DNA of 64,000 bases from NCBI RefSeq assembly GCF_028389875.1, contig NC_084669.1, positions 36,742,731-36,806,730 of the forward strand, in the 5' to 3' direction. Below the pieces are notes generated by a model that did no database searches, had not been told where the DNA came from, and saw only the letters and a list, made by a program, of their open reading frames with translations. The position numbers and the translations under genes are program-made. Of this stretch, positions 55,401-64,000 are shown in pieces (within the stretch, counting starts at the first letter, position 1; each line of letters starts with the position of its first letter). Source of the DNA: Rhea pennata (taxonomy: Eukaryota; Chordata; Aves; Rheiformes; Rheidae).

Positions 55401-58400
55401 TTAGGAATTCACCATACATATATAAGCAAAATAGCCCAACAAACTGCATTCAGCCACAACAAGTTCAAGGAGATCTGCAGTACTTACTCCTACTGTGAGT
55501 AAATGCTACAAGCTGGGAAGCTACAGAGGAAAAAAAAATCGTTTGTTTTTCTAGGCCATTCTGGCCTCCGCAATGATTGTATAACAAAGCAACATTGCTT
55601 AGGCTTAATGGTTCAGCTATTTGAAAAGACGATCATTGCATCAGGTATATACACACCCGACAATTGCTTTACACAGACCAGGCCAGTACGTGACCCCCGA
55701 TAACTTGCTCTGCAGAACGAGTTTTAAAGGAAGACCATGGGGAGAAGCAAACAGCAACAGCAACCGCCAAACGGAACTCACTACAGCTGTTATAAATCTT
55801 GCTCCCACAAGCAAGGAGGCCAGATTTCCCTTTCTAGCAGAAAAAAAAAGGGGGGGGGTGTGCAGTAGATATGTTTCAAAGCAGACCTTTGGGCTGTTAG
55901 GTTGTTTTCAACCTTCTCAAAGGAATACGTTCCCAGCGAGGTAAACAGACCTAACAAAGGCTGCACTGAAGCGTGCCAGTCCTCCATTGTTGTAGGATTT
56001 GGACTGCACAGTAATGCCAAAACACATTACAAACTTCTTTTTTGCTTAAATCAAGAGCAGCTCAGCTTTGCTCAGGAACAATCCGAAGTCCCCCCACGGG
56101 ACTCCATACTGGGACAGCCGGGCACGCCGTCGCTGCGGCCTGCAGCTAGGTCACACCTATCGGATGGTCCTGCTGAAGCCCACCTACAGCAATTTCATGC
56201 CCCCTCTCACTCGCTGAATCAGAAGGTCAGTACCAATTTCCAACTCACTTGCAATCAGCTTCTTGCTTGCTCAAAACAACATCTTATTCAGGTGGATCCT
56301 AGTTATCTCTACATAGTATTTTCACAGTGACAGCCACGGGCCAGCTTTACCCAGCCCAAATGCTTTCTGATAGTTGCCCTTCCACTTAAGTTTATCCTAG
56401 GCTCTGTCTTCAGCTCTTAGTTTCAGATCTTCTCTGCTTATCTTGAAAGATGCTGGAAGAGTCTCGAGGGGGATTTGGTCTCACTAGGGATCCTTAAGAT
56501 ACCTGCAGATGCCACGTTAGACCGCTTGCAGTTCTTTACCTTCACTAGTAGATGGGTGAGTTTCTCTTCACCGCTGTACACAGTCCCCGAGACTTTCCCG
56601 TCCTCCCAGCGTACATCTCCTGAAAGAGGAGCAAGAAAAGCACGTTGCAATCACAGCCGCTCCCAGAAAGCGCTTCGAAGCGCACAAAGAAGTCTCCCAC
56701 CAGTTCCGCGGACGAGGATTTGGGTTTTGAGACTTCACTGATAAGAAACAAGCACGTTTCTCGTGCCACAGAGATAGCTTCCTTCAGCGCTACAGCTCGG
56801 GCACCTTGTGTCCTATGAGCTTAGCAAACTACAAGCACCCGATGAATAGAGTTGGCACATAAACAATATCTAGCTGCAGCAAACAGTTGTATCAAGAAGT
56901 AATCCGCTTAATCCCCGCTCAAACTCCTCGAACTGCCGTCCGCACAGCTGAATCACATCGCTGAAGTCACAGCCCGATCCAGAGAGCGCCCAGCAGCGTT
57001 GCCAGCTGGGAAGGGAGAGAGGAGCCACGTTCGCACCGCTAAAACCTACAAGGCAGGATGCCTCAATTAATTATCACCTGCAACTACGTGCCATGGAAAC
57101 AGGAAGCAAACTGGAGTAGCACTGACAGTGCACCTCCTTTAACGCCCCAGCAGAGTATTTCCACCTGTTCGGTTATGTGCTCGTGTCACCCAAATTTCCA
57201 TGTTAGAAGTAACAGGTATACGAATTGAGGTGGGGATATTTAAATCAGTGCTGCAACTCAAATTTAGTTTCAGACACTGCTTATGTGGACTCAAGCCAAG
57301 AAAACATCATGGCTGTGTCTTTTTTCAAGGGAGTTTTCAAAGTACAAACCTGTATGACTTCATTTAAGAGAGAAAGTCCTTGGAAACTCCCTAAAACACT
57401 GTTTGAAAGTTTTTTGTTACAAATATTCTTCAGGGGTTTACATAAAAATATATTTCTGCTAAAAGCCAAACATCCAAGTGATTGCTCGCAAACACTCAAT
57501 TTCAACGTAAATACTCAAATACAGTATTAAATGTCATGAATACTGTCCTTAATCATCTCCAAAAGAAAAACATCGGTGAGGGACACCAAGCAAGAAATAG
57601 TTAAGATGAAACTATGAGCAGGAGTCATTAAACCTCACTTAACAGAGTAAGCCTAGTATTAGGTCTAGGAAGCAGACCCACCTCTGCAGCAGCACTGACT
57701 CACGATCATACCTTTTGAACTGTACTCTTTCATCTTCTCTAGCACTTCAGACTGGCTCATGCCTTCTTCCGGCAGCACTCGGATATAATCCTTTTCATCT
57801 TTCAGGAAGGACAGACTGGAGGTGACATCACTCAAGGCTTCATCAATCTTCTTTTGAATCTGAAAAGAGAGGAAAGCCCTATCAGCAACGGGGCTGGCCA
57901 CGTCTTACGTGAACTGTTCAGCGCTTGCAGGAGCGAGCTCACTAGCTGCAGCCACTCTGCTGGGCGGAAAAAGGCTAGGAGCTGGCTCAGCCCTGCGACC
58001 AAAAACATAGCAGGGATCCCAGCCGCACAGCTGAGCTCTTCCTCCCTCTCCATCTCTTCCTCCAAAAGCAAGCTGCCGTGTCCAAAACGCCCACAGGAAC
58101 AGTCATCAGCGTGCGCTGGTCTCCAAAACACATCAGGAGCTATCAGAAAGTGCTAGCTGGCACGGCCCATACCCGTGCAAACTAACCAGCACGGACGATC
58201 ACGGAGCAATGCTTAGGCCACAGCTTGGCTGCATTTTCTTTAACAGCACAGTCACCACCACCACATTAAAAGACAGTATCCTCTTTAATGGGTACTAATG
58301 AGCAGTGGGAGTTTTGAGCCCCTTCCTTAATGCTTGAGGAAAAAAAAACTTAGGGCAAAAATACATCATTTTTATCCACAGAACATCTTTAAGCCACAGT

Positions 58401-61400
58401 TGTGAATTTGTAGAAGTCTTCAGATATATTATGTTTTGCACCTTGTCTCCTCTGCCATCCCATATACAGCTTAGAGACTTATGAAAACAGAGATGCGCAT
58501 TAAAAAAATCTCCACTACAGATACAGTCAAGAAATTTCTTTCTTCCAACCCACACCCTACACTCAGCAGGCCCAGATTTCTCCTCACAACACATTCCTAC
58601 GTAGAGACTCTTCTTCCAGAGCCAATAGACAACACAGCAGTGGGGATGTTATCAGTTTTAAAGACTTTTGGACATTGGAACGCCTCAAAGTCAAGGTGTC
58701 CTGCAGGCAACTGATAGGTTATCACCTACCAGCTGGCCAAAGAGTGCGAGCAGTGCCCAGACAGGACGTGCCAGGAGCCCTTCGGCACGGGAGGGCTCAA
58801 CGATGCTAGCCTGGGAACACGAGTACCATGCACAGGGACCCCAGAAACTGTCCTTTTCTAACCGGCAGAGAACAAATTAAGCAGAACAGGACAAGCCATG
58901 AATTCACCCAGCCAAGGGCTGCTGAAACCAGCAGGTGAAAGTTTGGGCACTTAACATCAAGTAAAGGGGGCTAGCCTCGTATCAAGGGAGAAACCCGAGA
59001 ACTGCCTCCACATCAGAGATCACAAGGAACAGCTCCTACTACTATTTGATAAGATGGCCTATGATGGACCTGATGCCCTCAAGTCAATGCTTAAAGTTGC
59101 CTACACATCAAGCAGAAGGGCAGTCATCAGGTGTGATATCATCATTTACCAGGTAAAATAAATCAAACTGTGTGTTAATGACTTAACGATCGAGAAATAA
59201 GTGCTAAAAAATGCTGACATTCATAGTTTCAAGTTTTCATGTAGAAAACATCTCCCAGACACTGAAGCTGGTCTCGTTTTTAATGATTACACAAACTCCT
59301 GATATCTCCATGCTATAATGCTAACGGCTGCTAACAGATATCTGAGCTCTAAACTAATCACAACCAGTCATCAGATTAAAAGAAATTATCCTTCCATGTT
59401 GCACAACAAAGGTTTGCCTACTTCACACTTGCTCAAGAATAAGACATTGTTTCAGACTAACAACCCAAGCTCAAGTCCTGTCCCGTTCTTCCATGAATCA
59501 AGTTATTTTCTTGAAATCTATCAGGGAGAAAACATCACCGGAAAATCTGGTGAGGGCACCCACTGATCAATGGCTACAAAAAGTGGCATCCCCTAAGCAG
59601 TTGAAATACTTACTATGGCCCCGACAAAAGGCATTTTCCTCAAGAGTTTAAAGAACTGTTTTTTAGTTCGGGACGTTAAACCTGAAAGAGAAAAGTCAGC
59701 AGTTAAGGTAAGAAACCTGATGCGTTCAGAGCATGGTATTCCTGATACAAGCTGCGATTCAGGCGCAGCATTTCTGGTCTGACACGGCCCAGGCCACAGA
59801 AAGAACTGGTTTGCAAAATAGTACCTGTCTCTGGGGACCAGTATGTCTCATGTTCTTTCTTCGCTGCTAAGCCTGCTGCAAAGGGACGGGCAACCCCATA
59901 AAGCTAAAATCCCTGCTTGGCTAGAGCCAGCAAGAACGCTTTTTGAGATTATCCTGCATCCTCGACCCAGGATAGCACAGCGACGTGAACACGCTCAGAA
60001 ACGCGAAACAAGCCTCCCGGCCCAAAGGAGGAAATAGCAGCGCAGCTGGAAGGGGACCAAGTTTTCTTCCGGTCTCCGGCCATCTGATACAGGCACCGCA
60101 TGATGCGACAGGAAGCGGTTCAGCGCCCGCTGCTCAGGGCAAGGGCAGAGAGTGACAAAAACTGTAAATCCCACCACAACGGATTAGCTTGCCTTTAAAA
60201 AAATATATATATATACACTTTGGGTATATTTTGGAAAAGGGGACAGTAGTTGCAGTTTGGCAGATTCTGTAGCAAACATTTAACACACTGGAAATAACAT
60301 TTCTACTGCAAACACTGTGCCTGAGCACTTTTTCATCAGGGACTTCCACACTGAGAGGAGACTTAAGAGTTACTGCAGACACTTCAAAAATCCAGACTAT
60401 TTAATCAGATCTCACGCAATTAGTTAATATTTTAAAAAATGTACCATGAACAGTACAAACATCAGCCAAAAAGCTATAATAACGCTGCACTGAGCAAAAG
60501 CTTCACCTCATTTTGTTCTTTTCACAGACGTTCCCCCTCTTCAGCTACTCTAGCTTTTAGAAAGAAAAAAAGCCTTCTTGAGGAACAGAGAAGACAGGAA
60601 TAAACATCAAGTTAAAAACTCTGGTATTTTTAACATGTTGCTACCAAAATGCAACTCTACGGCCCGGGGGCATCCACAAAGCACCACAGTCTCCTCCAAA
60701 AGCAAGGTAGTTACCTCTGACCCTTCCCTAGCCACAGGGGAAACAGAGATACAAGAACTGCAAGAAGAGCCCACTGAAGAACCGCCAGGAGCAGAAATCA
60801 CTCGAAGCAGGAAAAGGCTCCGAAAACACAACTGAAAATGCCATTATTTCAAACATCCCAAATGTGAAACACACTTCCAACGCCAAATCAGAAGCAGTCT
60901 CCTCCTCTGGTTGAGGAACGATCAAGAGCTAGAGCTACCGTGACATTTTGCTCTAGCAACTATGTTCAGGAGACCCTGGATCTCAGACTGGTTTTCCCCA
61001 GGTTTTGAGGCAGAAGAGAGTTTTTTGGCATGGAAATGGCTTAGCCAGAAGCTAAAAGGAGACAAAAGGAAGGGGGGAGATAGAAGCACATTCCAGGCAG
61101 TCCCACCACACCCTTCGAAGGAAGGGGGAAGCTGCATTGACCAAACACGCCTTGATCCTAATTTGGAAAAGGTCTCATTAACACTAACCAGCTGACAGCA
61201 GAAGGCCTGTTTGCATCTCGGTTGTTCCCACCTTCCCTTCACAGCTAAGGGCAAATCAACCCCCCATAAAGCCAAAAAAAATCTCCCACACTTTAAATAC
61301 TTACTCTCGGCTTGAAAGAGGAAACCGTGCAGCCATACAAGAGTAAGAGTAGAAGCAAATGTCAGCGCAATCAACTGCCAGGGCTCGAGTCCATCGCACT

Positions 61401-61470
61401 GGGCATTCACGAAACTCTTTGCTTTCTCCCAGTACATCTGGAGGACCTCCTTGTAGGGGATAAGGGCATC
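43269..61470 (-). CDS. SGPL1: SGPL1, sphingosine-1-phosphate lyase 1 (13 coding exons; first coding exon missing)
   Basis: The joined exons encode 560 residues. In transcription order they are 61305-61470, 59614-59681, 57712-57859, 56540-56619, 55203-55331, 48978-49066, 48115-48220, 47507-47605, 46503-46652, 45396-45634, 44719-44865, 43514-43634 and 43269-43409. The product aligns with human SGPL1 from about residue 10 to the end. The enzyme cleaves sphingosine-1-phosphate to phosphoethanolamine and hexadecenal, the final step of sphingolipid breakdown. It is a PLP-dependent, group II decarboxylase-like enzyme anchored in the ER membrane with its catalytic domain in the cytosol. Visible hallmarks are one hydrophobic segment near the N-terminus, the SGGTES motif, HVDACLGGF with the cofactor-binding Asp, the Schiff-base Lys ending SADTHK (about residue 354, human Lys353), and the following YGYAPKGSS loop. 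All boundaries are GT-AG and phases agree throughout. The initiating exon (about 9 residues) is not found. Confidence 0.96.
43514..43634 (-). CDS. SGPL1: SGPL1 penultimate coding exon
   Basis: This 121-base exon encodes (S)[18 protein letters not shown] to NAKTTGM. It matches human SIHFCITLLH and KTTGM. The acceptor is CTGCCCAG and the donor GTAAGG. Only a 104-base intron separates it from the last exon. Confidence 0.95.
43734..43795. repeat. 31-bp tandem duplication in an SGPL1 intron
   Basis: Two adjacent 31-base copies (43734-43764 and 43765-43795) begin AGCTGTGTACCTCC and end CATTTCAG, and differ at one position. They lie about 100 bases upstream of the penultimate SGPL1 exon on the - strand. 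The near identity suggests a recent local duplication. Confidence 0.95.
44719..44865 (-). CDS. SGPL1: SGPL1 exon, [12 protein letters not shown] segment
   Basis: This 147-base exon encodes (E)[20 protein letters not shown] to LNVLQFPS. It forms part of the C-terminal small domain. The region is less conserved with human at its start and strongly conserved at GWNLN-LQFPS. The acceptor is TTTCAAG and the donor GTAAGT. Confidence 0.95.
45396..45634 (-). CDS. SGPL1: SGPL1 exon, YGYAPKGSS and GSRAGG segments
   Basis: This 239-base exon is the largest of the gene. It encodes [19 protein letters not shown] to KTARFLES plus two bases. It includes the conserved loop after the catalytic Lys, the [15 protein letters not shown] stretch and [10 protein letters not shown]. 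The acceptor is CCTCTTGCAG and the donor GTACGT. Confidence 0.96.
46503..46652 (-). CDS. SGPL1: SGPL1 exon with the Schiff-base lysine
   Basis: This 150-base, 50-codon exon encodes [19 protein letters not shown] to SISADTHK. It holds two active-site landmarks: the Asp of HVDA, which pairs with the PLP ring nitrogen, and the terminal Lys of SADTHK, which forms the internal aldimine (human Lys353). The acceptor is GCACGCAG and the donor GTAAGA. Confidence 0.97.
47507..47605 (-). CDS. SGPL1: SGPL1 exon, [10 protein letters not shown] segment
   Basis: This 99-base, 33-codon exon encodes [20 protein letters not shown] to EEVAK. It matches the human [20 protein letters not shown] region closely. 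It is flanked by AATCTTCAG and GTAGGA, both at phase 0. Confidence 0.96.
48115..48220 (-). CDS. SGPL1: SGPL1 exon, [10 protein letters not shown] segment
   Basis: This 106-base exon encodes (M)[20 protein letters not shown] to NMEVDVQ. The SAHAAFDKA stretch carries the His that stacks on the PLP ring in related lyases. The acceptor is CTTTCCTAG and the donor GTATTG. Confidence 0.95.
48381..48394 (+). repeat. Poly(G)14 run in an SGPL1 intron
   Basis: Fourteen consecutive G residues lie on the + strand (C on the transcribed RNA). G-runs of this length can form intra- or intermolecular quadruplexes in DNA and are hard to sequence, so the length may be inexact. Confidence 0.85.
48978..49066 (-). 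CDS. SGPL1: SGPL1 exon with the SGGTES PLP-phosphate motif
   Basis: This 89-base exon encodes [19 protein letters not shown] to GIKHPE plus two bases. The SGGTES turn binds the phosphate of pyridoxal phosphate in this family. The acceptor is CTTCCCAACAG and the donor GTATGC. A run of 17 A (T on this strand) lies about 65 bases upstream of the acceptor. Confidence 0.95.
49706..49895 (-). mobile_element. CR1: CR1 LINE fragment, 5'-truncated
   Basis: The + strand starts AGAATCACAGAACGG, then GGTTGGAAGGGACCTCTGGAG and ATCATCTGGTCCAACCCCC. It continues through CTCGTCCAGGTTGGCTTTG to the TCTCCAGG region near 49860. This is the reverse complement of about the last 190 bases of avian CR1. It lies in the sense direction of SGPL1. 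Confidence 0.93.
49930..51460. promoter_or_regulatory. CpG-rich island inside the SGPL1 intron
   Basis: CpG density is high at about 49930-50260 and again at 51050-51460, compared with the surrounding intron. No recognised coding exon is associated. The island may mark an internal SGPL1 promoter, an antisense or lncRNA start, or a hypomethylated enhancer. A shorter product from an internal start here would lack the membrane anchor. Confidence 0.45.
52985..53008 (+). repeat. Poly(A)24 tract
   Basis: Twenty-four A residues on the + strand within the large SGPL1 intron. No clear retroelement body adjoins it. Confidence 0.9.
55203..55331 (-). CDS. SGPL1: SGPL1 exon, [13 protein letters not shown] segment
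   Basis: This 129-base, 43-codon exon encodes [20 protein letters not shown] to [10 protein letters not shown]. The segment is nearly invariant among vertebrate SGPL1 proteins and helps build the active-site entrance. The acceptor is TTTCTGAAG and the donor GTGAGT. It is followed by the longest intron of the visible gene. Confidence 0.96.
56540..56619 (-). CDS. SGPL1: SGPL1 exon, SGTVYSGEE segment
   Basis: This 80-base exon encodes (G)[18 protein letters not shown] through THLLVK. The [12 protein letters not shown] motif is a signature of the lyase family. There is one extra residue relative to the human protein just before this motif. The acceptor is CCTCTTTCAG and the donor GTAAAG. Confidence 0.95.
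57712..57859 (-). CDS. SGPL1: SGPL1 exon, start of the soluble domain
   Basis: This 148-base exon encodes [11 protein letters not shown] to KMKEYSSK plus one base. It contains the conserved [16 protein letters not shown] and [12 protein letters not shown] segments that lead into the catalytic domain. The acceptor is TTTTCAG. The donor is AAAAG|GTATGA. Confidence 0.94.
59614..59681 (-). CDS. SGPL1: SGPL1 exon, membrane-proximal linker
   Basis: This 68-base exon completes a Ser codon and encodes [18 protein letters not shown] followed by FVGAI. It is a basic stretch just after the membrane anchor, as expected on the cytosolic side, and matches the human KKKCFKLTRKMP region. The acceptor is CTCTTTCAG and the donor GTAAGT. 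Confidence 0.9.
61305..61470 (-). CDS. SGPL1: SGPL1 exon with the membrane anchor (first visible exon)
   Basis: The exon encodes [20 protein letters not shown] and onward to LFQAE, 55 codons plus one base, entered in phase 0. WQLIALTF through LVWLHGFLF is a single hydrophobic stretch of about 20 residues, the ER membrane anchor. The acceptor is TTTTTTTGTAG and the donor GTAAGT. Because it opens at the equivalent of human residue 10, the start codon must be on an upstream exon. The internal Met (codon 12) would delete conserved residues. Confidence 0.93.
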
Positions 61471-64000
61471 CTACAAAAAAAGGAAAAAACAAGGTGACTG
61501 ATACCGAGAAAACGGTCCTGTTCAAACGCACGCGAGCAGGGCATCAGAAACACTTTAACGAGAGCTGCCTCCCACGCAACTCTGTTGTCTATTTAAAATG
61601 CGCTTTTCAGTACGCAAACCGCGTGCTTTGCTTAATTCCTGTGCATGGGCCGAGCAGGAGAGAGCTGTTATTCATTTCCAGTCAAAACCCACTGACAAAA
61701 ACACACAGCTCAAGAGACTAAATATTCAGAGGGAAGGGCCACTGGCGGATGAGCAAGATGCACAAGCCTCTTGGGTCCAATGCCCACCAGGAGACCTCAA
61801 AGTGAGATCAGCAGCAATCTTACTACTGACAAAACAAGCAGGAGTAATTGTGTTAATCTCAGTATTATTTCCAAGAACTTATCAGTTCAGGTGGCAAATG
61901 AAGGCTGAACTACTATAATTCTTCCATCCAGGGAGGAGTCACCATTCACCAGGTACCACCAAAATTCGGTGTACACAAGGGAGAAAGGCTATTTCCCTCT
62001 GAGGTCTTCCATGCAACACACTGGAAAAAGGGTTCTCCAGCTGAGAAGAATCCACATAACCACGGCTTGTCTGGAGCTATGACAAAAATAACTATTCTGG
62101 GGTCTTGCATACAAAAGCTTGTGTATTTTTATTTTTTAAGGTCCTTCAGGCTCTTCTCTCCTTTTAACGCACCGTCAAGCCTAGTTTTCCCTGGTTTCGC
62201 TGGAGAACTTTCTGAAGGAACCTCAGAACACCCGAACAAAACTCTGCCTGCCACACAACGGAAAAAGCACACAGGGCCTTCCAAAAGTTTGTTAATAAAA
62301 CCTTGGACGGGAGGAGATATGTCACTGAAATGACATATTTCCTTGACATAAGGCCTCGACGGTGGTTTTAAAAGCTTGCAAAAATGGACATAAACCAACC
62401 AAGTCAAAAACTGCTAGAACTTCTCTTCTCAGCACTCTTCATAGATCTCACTTCTGGGTCAAGCGAACAACAGAAGCAGTATTTAATTAGTTCAGGTCAC
62501 ACTTCTGGGGTGATCTGTCTTTGCAATGCAACCAGAGAGACCACAAAGTCTCTCAAGTAACCCAGAAATAAGGGTAAAAAGCCACAGCATCAAGCCATCA
62601 CAACAGATAACATCACCAACCACCCCGCACTGGCGGGAGAAACTGGACCAACTTAGGCAAGAACATTCCTGCTCCCAACGAGCGGCACGCACCTCCGAGA
62701 CATCGTATTAGCACCCATTTACCTGGCACTGCGCAATGTAAAAATACGCCAGCTACTTTGGCCTGGAAACTAGACAGCCACATAAACCGCTGCAATTCTG
62801 AAATATCAGAGTTAATGCCCAGCCCACAACCCAGTCGCCACAAAGCTGATTTAAGCCTCAAATCTGGGAGCTGCCTTCTCCAGCTAACGGAAGGTGCTTC
62901 TTAAGTTTCACTGAATTTGCTCAATCTTCTTAGGGAAAAAAAAAAAGGAAAAGAAAAAAGGGAGAGTGCTTAACGGTGCAGAATCCAGCAACGATGACTT
63001 TGGCTTGTAGGAGCGAGTACCTGGATACCATCCAGTTTTGAAGCTGCTCTTAAAAGGATGGAAACGGAGCCGCTACTGCATTGGTTTCGTTATAGCTGTT
63101 CCGAGCTGACGGCACGGAAACGCTGCAGTATCAAATACGTAGCGGTGCGTTTGGGTCCCGAAAACGAAGCGTACCGTAAGCTGCATGCCCCAAACCAAAA
63201 CCAAACGTTACATTTTAGGCAGGAGTCGTGCAAGGCAACGGCCACGTAATAAATCTGACAGCGAACCGCTCTCGCTCTTGGATGAGGACGCGGCTGGGAG
63301 ACCCCGGCCAGCTCCACCTCTTGGCGTGAAATCACTGCCTCCTCCCCGAAACCACCGCATTTTGCAGGGATGGAGGGAAAAGAGAGTAAGTCCGTTCTTC
63401 TCCATCGAGCCAAGCGGCATAATACCAACGTTGTGATATGGTTTGCACCTTTGCAAGCCTAAATACTTCACCTTACGCTTACCCCAAAGCTAAAAGCACG
63501 CGGGCTGCTACCACAGGTCCCCAGACAGCTGCTAAAATTCAACGACGTGCACAAGCTTCATGGGAAGAGCTTCACGCCGTGAATCCCGACCCGCTGAAGA
63601 ACTTCCTTCCCTTCCTCAGTTCCAACAAATAAATAAATATCTGAGATTACCACCAAAGAGCAATCTACTAGGCCACTGAAAACAGATTAGAAAAATAGTG
63701 GTGATCAGCATGCAAGAAGAGTTAGCTAGGGAATATAAATACTCAGCTGCTTGGCTAACAGCATTTTTAAAAGCGCTTCTTCTTTTCCCCCAAGTAATCA
63801 GTAAGGTAAGCAAGCCTTCCGCTTCCTGCATTACTAACTTAATCCTGGAGAATCAAGAGGCCGCATTTAAGCATAATCTACATATATCACTATATTTTAT
63901 TAAGCACAACCTCTTTTTATGAGCCTCACCAATCTGGGATGCTCCCACTTCACGCCTGTGGTTCTGCACTACTTCCTTATCCTATGGGGAGGAGGCCGGG
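61471..64000 (-). other. SGPL1: SGPL1 upstream intron (right edge)
   Basis: This is presumed intron upstream of the first visible SGPL1 exon. Searching the - strand for a short exon beginning ATG-Pro and ending at a phase-0 donor gave no convincing match. One splice-flanked 52-base open segment at 63930-63981 is listed separately. No CpG island typical of the SGPL1 promoter is seen, which suggests the promoter lies beyond 64,000. Confidence 0.5.
63930..63981 (-). other. Possible upstream exon
   Basis: On the - strand a pyrimidine-rich tract and CCCATAG precede a 52-base segment, which is followed by GTGAGG. The segment is open in one frame (starting DKEVVQNH) but has no start codon. It could be a 5' UTR exon of SGPL1, an exon of something else, or chance. 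The encoded peptide is not recognised. Confidence 0.2.

Larger units (their letters stand above)
55332..61304 (-). other. SGPL1: SGPL1 5'-half introns
   Basis: Introns of about 1.2, 1.1, 1.75 and 1.6 kb separate the five upstream exons. I see no repeat family, RNA gene or further exon in them. Only an (AT)-rich stretch near 60200-60215 and short A- and G-runs near 55840 stand out. Confidence 0.7.

Noticed and set aside
61542-61560. A - strand ATG-Pro-Cys-Ser just upstream of the first visible SGPL1 exon
   Set aside because: It would need an intron of only about 40-70 bases with a poor donor, and the residues do not resemble the SGPL1 N-terminus.

Overview
The window is nuclear DNA from a bird. 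The evidence is a set of CR1 retroposon fragments with the avian-type 3' end (ATTCTATG-like units), a tRNA-Ile-derived SINE with a CR1 tail, and two intron-containing vertebrate genes that can be assembled exon by exon. Which bird it is cannot be settled from the sequence; the SINE resembles TguSINE1 of songbirds, which is suggestive only.

Layout. Positions 1 to about 35,350 hold no protein-coding gene I can recognise. This stretch carries small repeats, ancient MIR-like relics, two orphan CpG-rich islands (about 21,420-21,960 and 24,790-25,130) and several AT-rich, homeobox-motif-rich blocks that look like conserved non-coding elements. PCBD1 (pterin-4a-carbinolamine dehydratase / DCoH, 104 residues) lies complete on the + strand from 35,608 to 39,188 in four coding exons, the first of which holds only the start codon. 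SGPL1 (sphingosine-1-phosphate lyase) lies on the - strand: 13 coding exons from 61,470 down to the stop at 43,269 give 560 residues. Only the first nine or so residues are missing, and they probably lie on an exon beyond the right edge.

The two genes converge tail to tail, and their stop codons are about 4.1 kb apart. The order and orientation match human chromosome 10q22 (SGPL1, PCBD1, then UNC5B), so the empty left part is the space between PCBD1 and UNC5B and may carry UNC5B regulatory DNA. The two enzymes are functionally unrelated: PCBD1 recycles tetrahydrobiopterin and is a cofactor of HNF1; SGPL1 ends sphingolipid breakdown in the ER membrane. Nothing here suggests a new multi-gene system. 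The more interesting points are the microsatellite that forms part of a PCBD1 splice acceptor, a weak PCBD1 donor, the 38-A tract by the PCBD1 promoter, orphan CpG islands (one inside an SGPL1 intron), and the SINE.
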